From assembly GCA_012523875.1 (NCBI GenBank), contig JAAYSW010000203.1, forward strand, positions 1 through 6,857: a DNA stretch of 6,857 nt, read 5' to 3'. Below the pieces are notes generated by a model, which was not told the DNA's origin, made no database searches, and saw nothing but the letters and a program-made list of their open reading frames with translations. Made by a program: the position numbers and the translations under genes. This DNA is from Clostridiales bacterium (GTDB lineage: Bacteria > Bacillota > Clostridia > Oscillospirales > Ruminococcaceae). Positions 1-5,885 of the stretch are shown piece after piece (positions within the stretch are counted from its first letter, which is position 1; every line of letters starts with the position of its first letter).

Positions 1-160
1 ATCCTAATCCTTCCCCAAAATAATGCAATAATAGCAATGATGATACTCCTGTAACCATTCCAAAAAGCGTTGATTTTAAAGATTTTTTTCTCTTAGCATA
101 AAAAATAAGCATTAAAACTCCTACTAAAACCCATATTGCCCAAAATACTATATCATTCAT
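1..160 (-). CDS. bofA: BofA-like integral membrane protein (pro-sigma-K processing inhibitor family), N-terminal part
   Basis: Only the first 53 codons are inside the window; the gene continues past the left edge. The peptide starts MNDIVFWAIW, has a hydrophobic segment at about residues 4-21, a basic loop (KRKKSLK, 23-29), a second hydrophobic segment at about 31-47, and ends in a Gly-rich FGEGLG stretch (48-53). BofA proteins have the same plan: a short first membrane helix, a basic loop and a second helix ending in a Phe/Gly-rich turn. In B. subtilis, BofA holds the SpoIVFB protease inactive in the membrane around the forespore and so delays sigma-K activation. The preceding DUF2508 gene supports the call, because yaaL precedes bofA in Bacillus. 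Its stop lies 2 bases before this ATG and the GAGGTG ribosome site (166-171) lies inside its last codons, so the two genes are probably translationally coupled. The identification rests on pattern and context; the missing C-terminus would settle it. Confidence 0.68.
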   Translation of the reverse strand, partial: MNDIVFWAIWVLVGVLMLIFYAKRKKSLKSTLFGMVTGVSSLLLLHYFGEGLG

Positions 161-162
161 TT

Positions 163-450
163 TCACACCTCATTGTCCCATTTCACAAATAAACATCTTC
201 TATCTAGTTTAATACAATTTTCTTTAGCTATCTTTACTAGATAATTATACCTTGAATGCAACGCCAATTCCTCATATATAATAGATTCAATTAAATCATC
301 ATCGTTAGCAAGTCCATATTTAGTTTTCAATACAGTCCTTTTATGACAGATATTTTGTATATCCCTTAATAATTTTTTTGAAAACTCAGTACGCTTTGCC
401 ATCTCTGCTTTGATTGCTGATTTTGTAGCAAGCATTTTTATTATACTCAT
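163..450 (-). CDS. yaaL: DUF2508 family protein (YaaL-like), 95 residues
   Basis: This is a small, soluble, charged helical protein with no signal peptide. The diagnostic part is at about residues 46-80: an acidic turn (GLANDDDLIESIIYEE) followed by LALHSRYNYLVKIAKE, which matches the DUF2508 pattern of an acidic turn, a Leu/Ile-rich helix and an RYxYLxxxAK segment. The N-terminal 40 residues are very basic and may be a poorly conserved extension, since B. subtilis YaaL is shorter. The molecular function of the family is unknown. It usually lies between recR and bofA; here the BofA-like gene follows at once, but the gene upstream is an Asn-rich unknown instead of recR. The start at 450 is favoured because an AAGGGG ribosome site lies at 461-466, 10 bases upstream; internal Met6 and Met17 have no comparable site. 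The family call is fairly secure from the motif plus the neighbour. Confidence 0.75.
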   Translation of the reverse strand: MSIIKMLATKSAIKAEMAKRTEFSKKLLRDIQNICHKRTVLKTKYGLANDDDLIESIIYEELALHSRYNYLVKIAKENCIKLDRRCLFVKWDNEV

Positions 451-567
451 ATTAATTACACCCCTTGATTATAAAGATTGCTTAGTACATATCCAAAACT
501 AGCTATATGGTGTAATATTGACATTAATTACAAGCTTATTCATCTTTTATAATAATTATCTAGAACT

Positions 568-1278
568 TCAAATTAGAATATATCCTAGTGCCAATAAAAG
601 TTTTATATCTACTCCTTCCTTTGCTAATAAAAATATTAAACCTATTACTAATAGTTTTTCAGTATCTATTTTTCCTTGTGAATCATATAAAAAGTTATTT
701 AATACTCCTCCCAAAAGGTTGTTAATCGATACAGGAGGCTCTTTTTCTACCTTACTTTCTTCTTTAGCCTTGCTATGATAATTTTCCTTTTTATTATAAG
801 GAAAAGAGTTGCCATATGCAGTGCCACCATAAAAGCCATGGTTCTTATTTGCATTTTGGCTCGGTTTTCTATTATGGTTATTCTCAGATTGATGTTTATT
901 TGATTCGTTATTAGCACTATTTATATTATTACTGCCTCTTCTGCCATAATAACCAAATGGATATGGATTCCCATAACGAGATGATTCTGCTTCTTTATTT
1001 TGGTTTTTTTCATTTGGATTATTATAATTATATCCTGTATTCATTGCTTTATTTTGATTTTGCATCCCAGAATTAAAAGAATTACCCTGTGGATTCGATT
1101 GCCTATTATGATTTTTCACACCTAAATTATTAGGGTTATTTGATGGATTTGCTGATTTATTTTGATTCTGTGTCCCCATATTATTGTGGTTATTATTCGA
1201 TTTTCTTTGCATTTCTTTTGAACGCCTAATAGCATCTTGACGCATATTATTTATTTCATAATGATTATAAACCTCCAT
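568..1278 (-). CDS. Asn-rich protein with 18-residue tandem repeats and a hydrophobic C-terminal helical hairpin, function unknown
   Basis: The protein has 236 residues and three parts. Residues 1-27 form a charged, probably helical head (MRQDAIRRSKEMQRK, 12-26). Residues 28-170 are low-complexity and dominated by Asn, Gln, Ser, Lys, Gly and Tyr; within this, residues 33-104 are four 18-residue repeats with anchors QNQNK (37), KNHNR (55), QNQNK (73) and KNQNK (91). A charged linker (KAKEESKVEKEPP, 170-182) leads to an ordered tail: VSINNLLGGVLNNFL, then two hydrophobic stretches of about 11 residues (209-219 and 226-236) around a KEGVD turn. There is no signal peptide. I know similar tails from uncharacterised clostridial proteins, but no function. 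The composition resembles spore-coat or aggregation-prone proteins, which is not proof. A strong GGGGAGG ribosome site (1285-1291) fixes the start. It is the last of three co-directional unknown genes, but a 161-base gap with a hairpin separates it from the second. Confidence 0.8.
   Translation of the reverse strand: MEVYNHYEINNMRQDAIRRSKEMQRKSNNNHNNMGTQNQNKSANPSNNPNNLGVKNHNRQSNPQGNSFNSGMQNQNKAMNTGYNYNNPNEKNQNKEAESSRYGNPYPFGYYGRRGSNNINSANNESNKHQSENNHNRKPSQNANKNHGFYGGTAYGNSFPYNKKENYHSKAKEESKVEKEPPVSINNLLGGVLNNFLYDSQGKIDTEKLLVIGLIFLLAKEGVDIKLLLALGYILI
967..1182 (-). repeat. Four in-frame 54-bp tandem repeats (18 residues each) in the Asn-rich gene
   Basis: Residues 33-104 of the Asn-rich protein divide into four consecutive 18-residue units starting at residues 33, 51, 69 and 87. 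In each, positions 5-9 are [QK]-N-[QH]-N-[KR] (QNQNK, KNHNR, QNQNK, KNQNK), position 1 is Asn, position 3 is Gly in three of four, and position 12 is Asn in three of four. The spacing is exact (37, 55, 73, 91). At DNA level the copies have diverged; a shared TTATTTTG-type block on the plus strand marks units 1, 3 and 4. This suggests old duplication of a 54-bp unit rather than recent slippage. Confidence 0.75.
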
Positions 1279-1322
1279 AGTTAACCTCCCCTGCTATAAC
1301 ATTAATTGATACTGTCGATTGT

Positions 1323-1364
1323 TATTATAGCAAGCTCCCTTCCTTTAGGGAACTTGCTATAATA
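1323..1364. other. 18-bp stem hairpin with 6-base loop between two unknown genes; terminator-like but without a T-tract
   Basis: The left arm 1323-1340 and right arm 1347-1364 pair over all 18 positions, with one G-U type mismatch (CAAGCTCCCT against AGGGAACTTG) and the loop TCCTTT. Neither side is followed by a run of T: the minus strand continues AACAATCG and the plus strand CTAATTCA. The outer arms spell TGCTATAAT, an extended -10 element, on both strands; on the minus strand it lies 46 bases upstream of the Asn-rich gene. It could be a terminator or attenuator, an mRNA processing or stabilising structure, or a palindromic promoter or operator. A second dyad (TCAAAATA 1370-1377 with TATTTTGA 1394-1401) lies beside it. 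Confidence 0.7.
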
Positions 1365-1439
1365 CTAATTCAAAATAGAGATTTCTATTCAAATATTTTG
1401 ACATTTGCCTGCAAAGTGAGGTTGAATTAGCACAGTAAA

Positions 1440-1841
1440 TTAAAATATATCCTTGAGCATACCGCTTTCCTTAACAACAGTCCAAACTGCAAACAGCTTC
1501 ATCATTTTAACAGCTTTATCCACCCGTTCCTGCTTCTCTTCCTTTAATAGTGGTCTTAAAGCAATTAAAAGTTGTGTGTTTTTATCCCCCTCGGGAGCAC
1601 TATTAAATAATCCAGCTAGTTTTAATAGCATACCAATATCAAAGCCTAAACTGTCGCTACTGCCTTCACTATCATTTTCATCAGAAGAAAATTGCTCGTT
1701 GTTTCCGCCGCCATCCATATGCTCTCCTGATTCGTCGCTACTGTCGTTAGAGGATATTATCATATCTGCTAAATCTTTTATTTGCTTTAGGCTTTCCTCG
1801 TCGGACAGCATCCCCTGTATTTTACTCATCATGTCTTCCAT
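1440..1841 (-). CDS. Conserved small acidic protein of unknown function, 133 residues
   Basis: Three parts are visible. Residues 1-30 form an amphipathic helix (MSKIQGMLSDEESLKQIKDLADMI). Residues 31-64 are a disordered acidic linker of Ser, Asp, Glu, Gly and Asn. Residues 65-133 form a helical domain: GFDIGMLLKLAGLF, then QLLIALRPLLKEEKQERVDKA (90-110), then a hydrophobic end with VVKESGMLKDIF. The LLxALRPxLxxExQxxVDKAxKxxKL pattern followed by LLKESGLL is one I recognise from hypothetical proteins of Clostridia, with no assigned role. There is no signal peptide and no full membrane span, so it is probably cytoplasmic or membrane-associated. A GGAG ribosome site (1851-1854), 9 bases before the ATG, fixes the start. 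The 82-residue gene ends 63 bases upstream, so the two are probably co-transcribed. Its N-terminal helix resembles the C-terminal helix of that protein (MLSDEE against IMSSEQ). The linker skew belongs to the protein and does not point to transfer. Confidence 0.8.
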   Translation of the reverse strand: MEDMMSKIQGMLSDEESLKQIKDLADMIISSNDSSDESGEHMDGGGNNEQFSSDENDSEGSSDSLGFDIGMLLKLAGLFNSAPEGDKNTQLLIALRPLLKEEKQERVDKAVKMMKLFAVWTVVKESGMLKDIF

Positions 1842-1904
1842 CGAAATACTCTCCAGACTCTTCTTTTATTTCGTAAGTTTATATCCCCTTGAGGTCAATT
1901 TAAA

Positions 1905-2153
1905 TTATTTTCCACCCATTAGTTTCTTGTAGATTGCCTGTGCCTGTTCTGATGACATAATCTGTTCCGCTAGCTTTGGATTGTTCATAACCTTCTTGAA
2001 TTTTTCTGCGTCGCTCGCACTCATATTATTCAACGCTCCATCAAACTTACCCTGTTCTAATTGTGTTTTTAAAGTATTAGGATCCATATTAAGCTTTTTA
2101 CCAGCTATTTTTAGCATACTATCAAGGTTTTTTGGATTGATATTCTTTTTCAT
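1905..2153 (-). CDS. Small helical protein of unknown function, 82 residues
   Basis: The protein is Lys/Asn/Met-rich with a basic N-terminus and no signal peptide or membrane segment. Predicted helices are at about 8-21 (NLDSMLKIAGKKLN), 25-34 (PNTLKTQLEQG), 47-56 (SDAEKFKKVMN) and 59-79 (PKLAEQIMSSEQAQAIYKKL). The Asn-Pro caps (NNPKLAEQIMSSEQ) recall, only loosely, the NP-x-L repeats of STI1-type helical domains. I recognise the layout from short clostridial hypothetical proteins but know no function. An AGAGGA ribosome site (2161-2166) sits 7 bases before the ATG. It is first in a minus-strand series of unknown genes and is divergent from the metallophosphoesterase gene across 127 bases. 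I could not find a convincing sigma-A promoter for it, which would fit an alternative sigma factor but does not prove one. Confidence 0.75.
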   Translation of the reverse strand: MKKNINPKNLDSMLKIAGKKLNMDPNTLKTQLEQGKFDGALNNMSASDAEKFKKVMNNPKLAEQIMSSEQAQAIYKKLMGGK

Positions 2154-2219
2154 AATTGTATCCTCTCATTCATGTTGTTATTTTTTAACGCCAAACTATT
2201 CAAGCAAGACTTTTTATAC

Positions 2220-2248
2220 TTGTATTTACTCCATATTTATGTTATAAT
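2220..2248 (+). promoter_or_regulatory. Sigma-A promoter with extended -10, for the metallophosphoesterase gene
   Basis: The -35 TTGTAT (2220-2225) and the perfect -10 TATAAT (2243-2248) are 17 bases apart. The -10 is preceded by TGT (2240-2242), giving the extended TGnTATAAT form. Transcription would start near 2255, leaving a leader of about 25 bases with a GGAG ribosome site at 2269-2272, 8 bases before the ATG at 2281. This is the best promoter in the window. Confidence 0.75.
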
Positions 2249-2273
2249 TTTTTGAAATAGAAGTATATGGAGT
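2228..2273. repeat. Perfect 9-bp inverted repeat flanking the metallophosphoesterase promoter -10 and start site
   Basis: ACTCCATAT (2228-2236) and its exact reverse complement ATATGGAGT (2265-2273) are separated by 28 bases. The left arm is inside the -35/-10 spacer; the right arm contains the ribosome site. Because the left arm is upstream of the likely transcription start, the dyad would act as DNA, for example as a two-site operator, rather than as an RNA hairpin. Chance occurrence is possible for arms this short. Confidence 0.4.
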
Positions 2274-2280
2274 TATTAAT

Positions 2281-2763
2281 ATGAGAATAGTCCTAATGTC
2301 CGATTCGCATGGAAATTATGCTGCAATAAATAATATAGTAAAAAGAAATCTAAATGCTGATATTTTTGTTCACCTTGGTGATGGCGAAAGGGAGTTCGAT
2401 GAGATTACTTTGCAATATCTACATTTGAAGTTTTATCATGTAAAGGGCAATTGTGATTTAGCTAGCCTTAGTCAATCTGTTCTGATACTTCCACTTAAAA
2501 ATTCACATAAACTTATTGCAACCCATGGCCATGAATTTAATGTGAGATACTCGCTTGATAGACTTAAAAAGCTTGCTAAAAAAAATAATGCAGATATAAT
2601 TGCTTTTGGGCATACACATGTCCGCTATACCAAATACGAAAATGGATTGTATGTAATCAATCCTGGAAGTGCAACAAGCCCACGGGATGGTAACAGTCCA
2701 TCATATGCCTTTATTGATATAACTGATGCTGGAATTGTAACCAATATTGTTTCACTAGTATAA
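2281..2763 (+). CDS. YfcE/YsnB-type metallophosphoesterase (MJ0936 family), 160 residues
   Basis: This is a single-domain calcineurin-like phosphoesterase that binds two metal ions and hydrolyses phosphodiester bonds; the physiological substrate of the family is mostly unknown. All motifs are present in order: D8-S-H10-G-N12, H31-L-G-D34-G, G-N57-C-D, H82-G-H84 and the C-terminal G110-H111-T-H113, followed by the family-typical NPGS (127-130). The length fits the short YfcE/YsnB/MJ0936 group. There is no signal peptide, so it is cytoplasmic. In many Firmicutes this gene sits beside the rdgB-like nucleotide pyrophosphatase, which is absent here. It has its own strong promoter, and the next gene starts 118 bases later behind another possible promoter, so it may be transcribed alone. 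The enzyme class is secure; the substrate is not, so no gene symbol is given. Confidence 0.93.
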   Translation: MRIVLMSDSHGNYAAINNIVKRNLNADIFVHLGDGEREFDEITLQYLHLKFYHVKGNCDLASLSQSVLILPLKNSHKLIATHGHEFNVRYSLDRLKKLAKKNNADIIAFGHTHVRYTKYENGLYVINPGSATSPRDGNSPSYAFIDITDAGIVTNIVSLV

Positions 2764-2770
2764 ATTTATC

Positions 2771-2799
2771 TTGTTAGCTTATATGGCGTTCCCTATTAT
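2771..2799 (+). promoter_or_regulatory. Possible sigma-A promoter for the YfhO-family/Nudix gene pair
   Basis: TTGTTA (2771-2776) and TATTAT (2794-2799) are spaced 17 bases apart in the gap after the metallophosphoesterase stop. A second -10-like TATAAT at 2830-2835 has no good -35. The leader would be about 75 bases and would carry the hairpin at 2795-2835 at its start. A GGAGGT ribosome site at 2870-2875 serves the ATG at 2882. Confidence 0.45.
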
Positions 2800-2835
2800 A
2801 TTATGCACTAACCCTAATTTGGTTCATAGTATAAT
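2795..2835 (+). other. Imperfect A+T-rich hairpin between the metallophosphoesterase and YfhO-family genes
   Basis: ATTATATTATG (2795-2805) pairs with CATAGTATAAT (2825-2835), with one T-G wobble; after a CACT bulge, AACC (2810-2813) pairs with GGTT (2821-2824) around the loop CTAATTT. A weak AATTTT follows. It may be a poor terminator for the upstream gene or a leader structure of the downstream one. Confidence 0.35.
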
Positions 2836-2881
2836 AATTTTAAGGCTCTAGAAAATCCCATAACTTTACGGAGGTAATCTA

Positions 2882-5320
2882 ATGATTAAACGAGTAAACC
2901 CACTTTTAAATATCAAAGATAGGGGGAAGGAAAAATATTTACAGATATTTATTATTTCTTTCTTTATTTTGTTTATTATATTCTTGCCAACATTAATTGT
3001 TAATAATGGCTACCTTATATATTATGGTGATTTTAACTCACAACAAATCCCCTTTTATCATTTGGCTCATAATGCAGTTCGAAGTGGGAATATATTCTGG
3101 CATTGGGGTACAGATTTGGGAGCTAACTTTATTGGCTCATACTCGTTTTATTTGCTATGTAGTCCCTTCTTTTGGCTTACATTGCTTTTTAAAAGTAGTG
3201 TTGTTCCCTACCTAATGTCAGTTTTGCTTTGCCTAAAGCATTCCGTTGCCGCTGTTACTGCATATGCATATATAAGACGCTTCGTTAGAAATAAAAATGC
3301 CGCACTAATAGGTGGGCTTATATACTCCTTTTCAGGCTTTCAGGCTTATAATCTTTTCTTCAACCATTTTCAAGATGTAACTGCATTTTTCCCACTTTTA
3401 TTGATTGCTCTTGAAGAAAGGGTAAACAATAATAGACGAGGGGTATTCGCATTATCTGTCGCATTCATGGCTATGCTCAACTATTTCTTCTTTACAGGTC
3501 AAGTAGTTTTCGTTGTATTATATTTCCTTGTAAGGCTCACCTGTGATGATTTTAAAATTAATAAAAGAAAATTCTTTTCAATTGCTTTTGAAGCGATTAT
3601 TGGTGTTATGCTTGCGGCTGTGATTTTAATGCCATCTGCTCTTGCTATACTTGGTAATTATAGAATAGAGGAGCGTTTATATGGCACGAGCCTCATCGCT
3701 TATAATGATAAAACAATAGTCTGGAGAATAATCCAAAGCTTTTTTATGATACCTGATGTGCCCGCTAGACCTAATCTCTTTAGCTCTGAAAGTGCAAAAT
3801 GGTCATCAATAGCTGGGTATCTGCCCTTGTTCTCAATGGCTGGAGTTATTGCATTTATTCAGCATAAAAGAAAACATTGGGCTTCAAAGTTAATTATAAT
3901 ATGTGCAATTATGGCTGTAGTTCCTGTTCTTAATAGCTCATTTTATATGTTTAATAGCTCATATTATGCAAGATGGTATTATATGCCTATTCTCATAATG
4001 GCTATGGTAACTGCTTATTCATTAGATAATCGTGAAATTAGCTTTAAGAAAGGTATTGCTACCTGTGCTATAATGCTATCTGCTTTTGGGTTAATATCTT
4101 TGCTCCCACAACAAATCGATGAAAAAACTAAGTGGTTATCCCTTCCAAATGACCAGATTTATTTCTATATTACTTTATTCGTAAGTGTAGCTAATCTTGC
4201 TGCATTAGTATATATTACTTCTAAAAGAAAATTAGGAAAACCTTTTATGAAAAGTACTGTATTGCTTACGGCAATTGCCTCCCTAGTCTGTACATCAACT
4301 GTTTTCTATTATGGGGTTTCAATAGGCCCATACCCAAAAACCTATGGCGATATCGGTATTAATGGTAAGAAAAAAATCTCTCTTGAAAGTAATGATGATG
4401 AGTTCTATCGTATAGATATTTCTGAACATTATGATAATTATCCCATGCTTTGGGATTTGTCATCTATGCGAACTTTTCATAGTATTGTGCCTGCGTCTAT
4501 AATGGAGTTTTATAGTGAAATCGGAATTTCTCGTGATGTTGCTTCAAGAGCTCCTACATCTAGTTATACTCTCAGGGGATTGTTCTCTGTAAAATATTAT
4601 TTTGATAAGGTTGATATCGATGATAAAGAACTAGAAAAAAATATTGACCTTCCTGGATTTGAATATTATGATACACAAAATGAATTTAATATATATGAAA
4701 ATAAATATTATATACCAATGGGATTTACCTATGATTATTATATAGATGAGGAAACTATAAAATTAAAGTCCCAACAATCTAGAGAAAAACTTCTTATGAA
4801 AGCTGTACTTCTAGATGATAACCAAGTAGACAAATACTCGGATATAATGGAACCAATACCTGAAGATAGTCTTTATAATTTATCCGAAATGGCTTATCTT
4901 GAAGAATGTAAATTGAAATCCCAAAATGCATGCGAAAGTTTTGAGTATGCAACTGATGGCTTTATTGCAAATATCAATTTGAAGAATGATAGCTTAGTGT
5001 TTTTCAGCGTACCTTATGATGCTGGGTGGACTGCCTCTGTAAATGGAAAGCCAATTGATATTGAACGTGTGAATTATGGCTTTATGGCTGTAAAGGCTGA
5101 TAGAGGTGATAATATTATTGAGTTTGCCTATGAACCTGAAGGATTAAGATATGGATTGTATATCACGATAGGTGGTGCATTGCTATTAGTGGCTTATCTA
5201 ATAATAGCTAAGCGTTTTAAACACAAAGAACTCTCAACGCACACCCACTACTATGATTATTCAGATTCATCCGATATATCTGTGCACAAGTGTTTTATAG
5301 ATACAATAAAAAACAAATAG
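2882..5320 (+). CDS. YfhO family multi-pass membrane protein, putative GT-C-type glycosyltransferase, 812 residues
   Basis: The N-terminal half is a polytopic membrane domain: helices at about 20-40, 82-104, 107-132, 140-157, 166-178, 187-217, 231-256, 308-326, 335-352, 362-381, 390-408, 426-445 and 457-477. A mainly extracellular domain follows (480-755), then a last helix (757-776). The first outer loop has the acidic GDFNSQQIPFY segment (49-59), at the position of the catalytic or metal-binding Asp of GT-C enzymes. YARWYYMP (362-369) and the C-terminal PYDAGWTASVNGK (711-723) are typical of YfhO proteins. In Bacillus, YfhO works with CsbB, which loads GlcNAc on undecaprenyl phosphate, to glycosylate lipoteichoic acid. 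No CsbB-like gene is visible here, so the substrate is open. After the last helix is an unusual His/Tyr/Asp/Ser-rich tail (784-800) on the predicted inside. The Nudix gene follows after 15 bases, so they are probably co-transcribed. Confidence 0.88.
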   Translation: MIKRVNPLLNIKDRGKEKYLQIFIISFFILFIIFLPTLIVNNGYLIYYGDFNSQQIPFYHLAHNAVRSGNIFWHWGTDLGANFIGSYSFYLLCSPFFWLTLLFKSSVVPYLMSVLLCLKHSVAAVTAYAYIRRFVRNKNAALIGGLIYSFSGFQAYNLFFNHFQDVTAFFPLLLIALEERVNNNRRGVFALSVAFMAMLNYFFFTGQVVFVVLYFLVRLTCDDFKINKRKFFSIAFEAIIGVMLAAVILMPSALAILGNYRIEERLYGTSLIAYNDKTIVWRIIQSFFMIPDVPARPNLFSSESAKWSSIAGYLPLFSMAGVIAFIQHKRKHWASKLIIICAIMAVVPVLNSSFYMFNSSYYARWYYMPILIMAMVTAYSLDNREISFKKGIATCAIMLSAFGLISLLPQQIDEKTKWLSLPNDQIYFYITLFVSVANLAALVYITSKRKLGKPFMKSTVLLTAIASLVCTSTVFYYGVSIGPYPKTYGDIGINGKKKISLESNDDEFYRIDISEHYDNYPMLWDLSSMRTFHSIVPASIMEFYSEIGISRDVASRAPTSSYTLRGLFSVKYYFDKVDIDDKELEKNIDLPGFEYYDTQNEFNIYENKYYIPMGFTYDYYIDEETIKLKSQQSREKLLMKAVLLDDNQVDKYSDIMEPIPEDSLYNLSEMAYLEECKLKSQNACESFEYATDGFIANINLKNDSLVFFSVPYDAGWTASVNGKPIDIERVNYGFMAVKADRGDNIIEFAYEPEGLRYGLYITIGGALLLVAYLIIAKRFKHKELSTHTHYYDYSDSSDISVHKCFIDTIKNK

Positions 5321-5335
5321 AACGGAGAGTTTAAT

Positions 5336-5884
5336 ATGCACCTTAACGAAATTATGATTAAAACTGAAGAGATTTATGATGGAAAAATCTTTAAGGTTAC
5401 TAGGGATACTGTACTCCTCGAAAATAAGAATAATGCCATTCGTGAAGTTGTACATCATTCCGGTGGGGTTTGTGTTGTACCTATAACTGATAATAATGAA
5501 GTCATACTAGTCAAACAATTTCGCTATCCATTTCAAGAGGCCATCCTTGAAATTCCTGCAGGTAAACTCAATCCTAATGAAAACCACTATGAATGTGGGT
5601 TGAGAGAACTCCTGGAGGAAACTGGTGCTGTTCCTAATGTATATTCATATCTCGGAACAGCCTATCCAACTCCCGCTTATGTAACTGAAAAAATTCATAT
5701 ATATCTTGCAAAAGGACTTACCTTTAAAGAACAAAAACTTGATGATGATGAATTTCTTGATGTTATAAGAATACCTTTTGATGAAGCAATAAATCTTGTT
5801 ATGGATAATAAAATTTGTGATGCTAAAACACAAATTGCTTTACTAAAAACATATATTTTAACTAGAGAACAACCAGTAAAATGA
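5336..5884 (+). CDS. nudF: Nudix hydrolase, ADP-ribose pyrophosphatase type (NudF-like), 182 residues
   Basis: The enzyme is expected to cleave ADP-ribose to AMP and ribose 5-phosphate in the cytoplasm, using Mg2+. The Nudix box GX5EX7REUXEEXGU is complete: G76, E82, R90-E91, L92, E94-E95, G97 and A98, with the metal-binding glutamates in place. The Pro at 113, 15 residues after the box (YPTPAYVTE), is the position that marks ADP-sugar pyrophosphatases within the superfamily. An N-terminal beta region (IYDGKIFKVTRDTVLLENK) and the GGVCVVPITDNNEVILVKQFRYP strand pair are also typical of NudF. The acidic DDDEFLDV (136-143) is a candidate catalytic loop. The length fits the family. GGAGAG (5324-5329) is the ribosome site. 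It lies 15 bases behind the YfhO-family gene and probably shares its transcript, with no obvious functional link. Confidence 0.92.
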   Translation: MHLNEIMIKTEEIYDGKIFKVTRDTVLLENKNNAIREVVHHSGGVCVVPITDNNEVILVKQFRYPFQEAILEIPAGKLNPNENHYECGLRELLEETGAVPNVYSYLGTAYPTPAYVTEKIHIYLAKGLTFKEQKLDDDEFLDVIRIPFDEAINLVMDNKICDAKTQIALLKTYILTREQPVK

Positions 5885-5885
5885 A

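Noticed and set aside
468..496. Promoter-like TTGGAT-17-TATAAT on the minus strand before DUF2508
   Set aside because: The -10 is perfect, but transcription would start inside the ribosome site (461-466), so it would remove it; a weak or accidental match.
518..778. Open frame on the plus strand opposite the end of the Asn-rich gene
   Set aside because: No ribosome site or family resemblance; it is antisense to a gene with a good start and repeat structure.
1323..1364. T-box or other riboswitch, or a MITE, as explanation of the long hairpin
   Set aside because: No T-box consensus or specifier structure is visible, and there are no target-site duplications or further copies in the window.
1453..1932. 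159-codon plus-strand open frame opposite the 133-residue protein gene
   Set aside because: Its Ser/Leu/Phe/Pro-rich product is what an antisense reading of an acidic, Ser-rich gene gives; no ribosome site, and it crosses two well-formed minus-strand gene boundaries.
2168..2210. Sporulation-sigma-like TGAATA element upstream of the 82-residue gene
   Set aside because: The -35 looks like sigma-G, but no matching -10 occurs at 17-18 bases; not enough to call a promoter.
1981..2247. Hydrophobic plus-strand open frame opposite the 82-residue gene
   Set aside because: It is antisense to a gene with a good ribosome site and overlaps the metallophosphoesterase promoter; the hydrophobicity is a reverse-strand effect of Lys/Asn codons.
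5267..5833. Minus-strand open frames opposite the YfhO-family tail and the Nudix gene
   Set aside because: They overlap secure genes and encode Ile/Phe/Lys-rich sequence without family motifs or ribosome sites.
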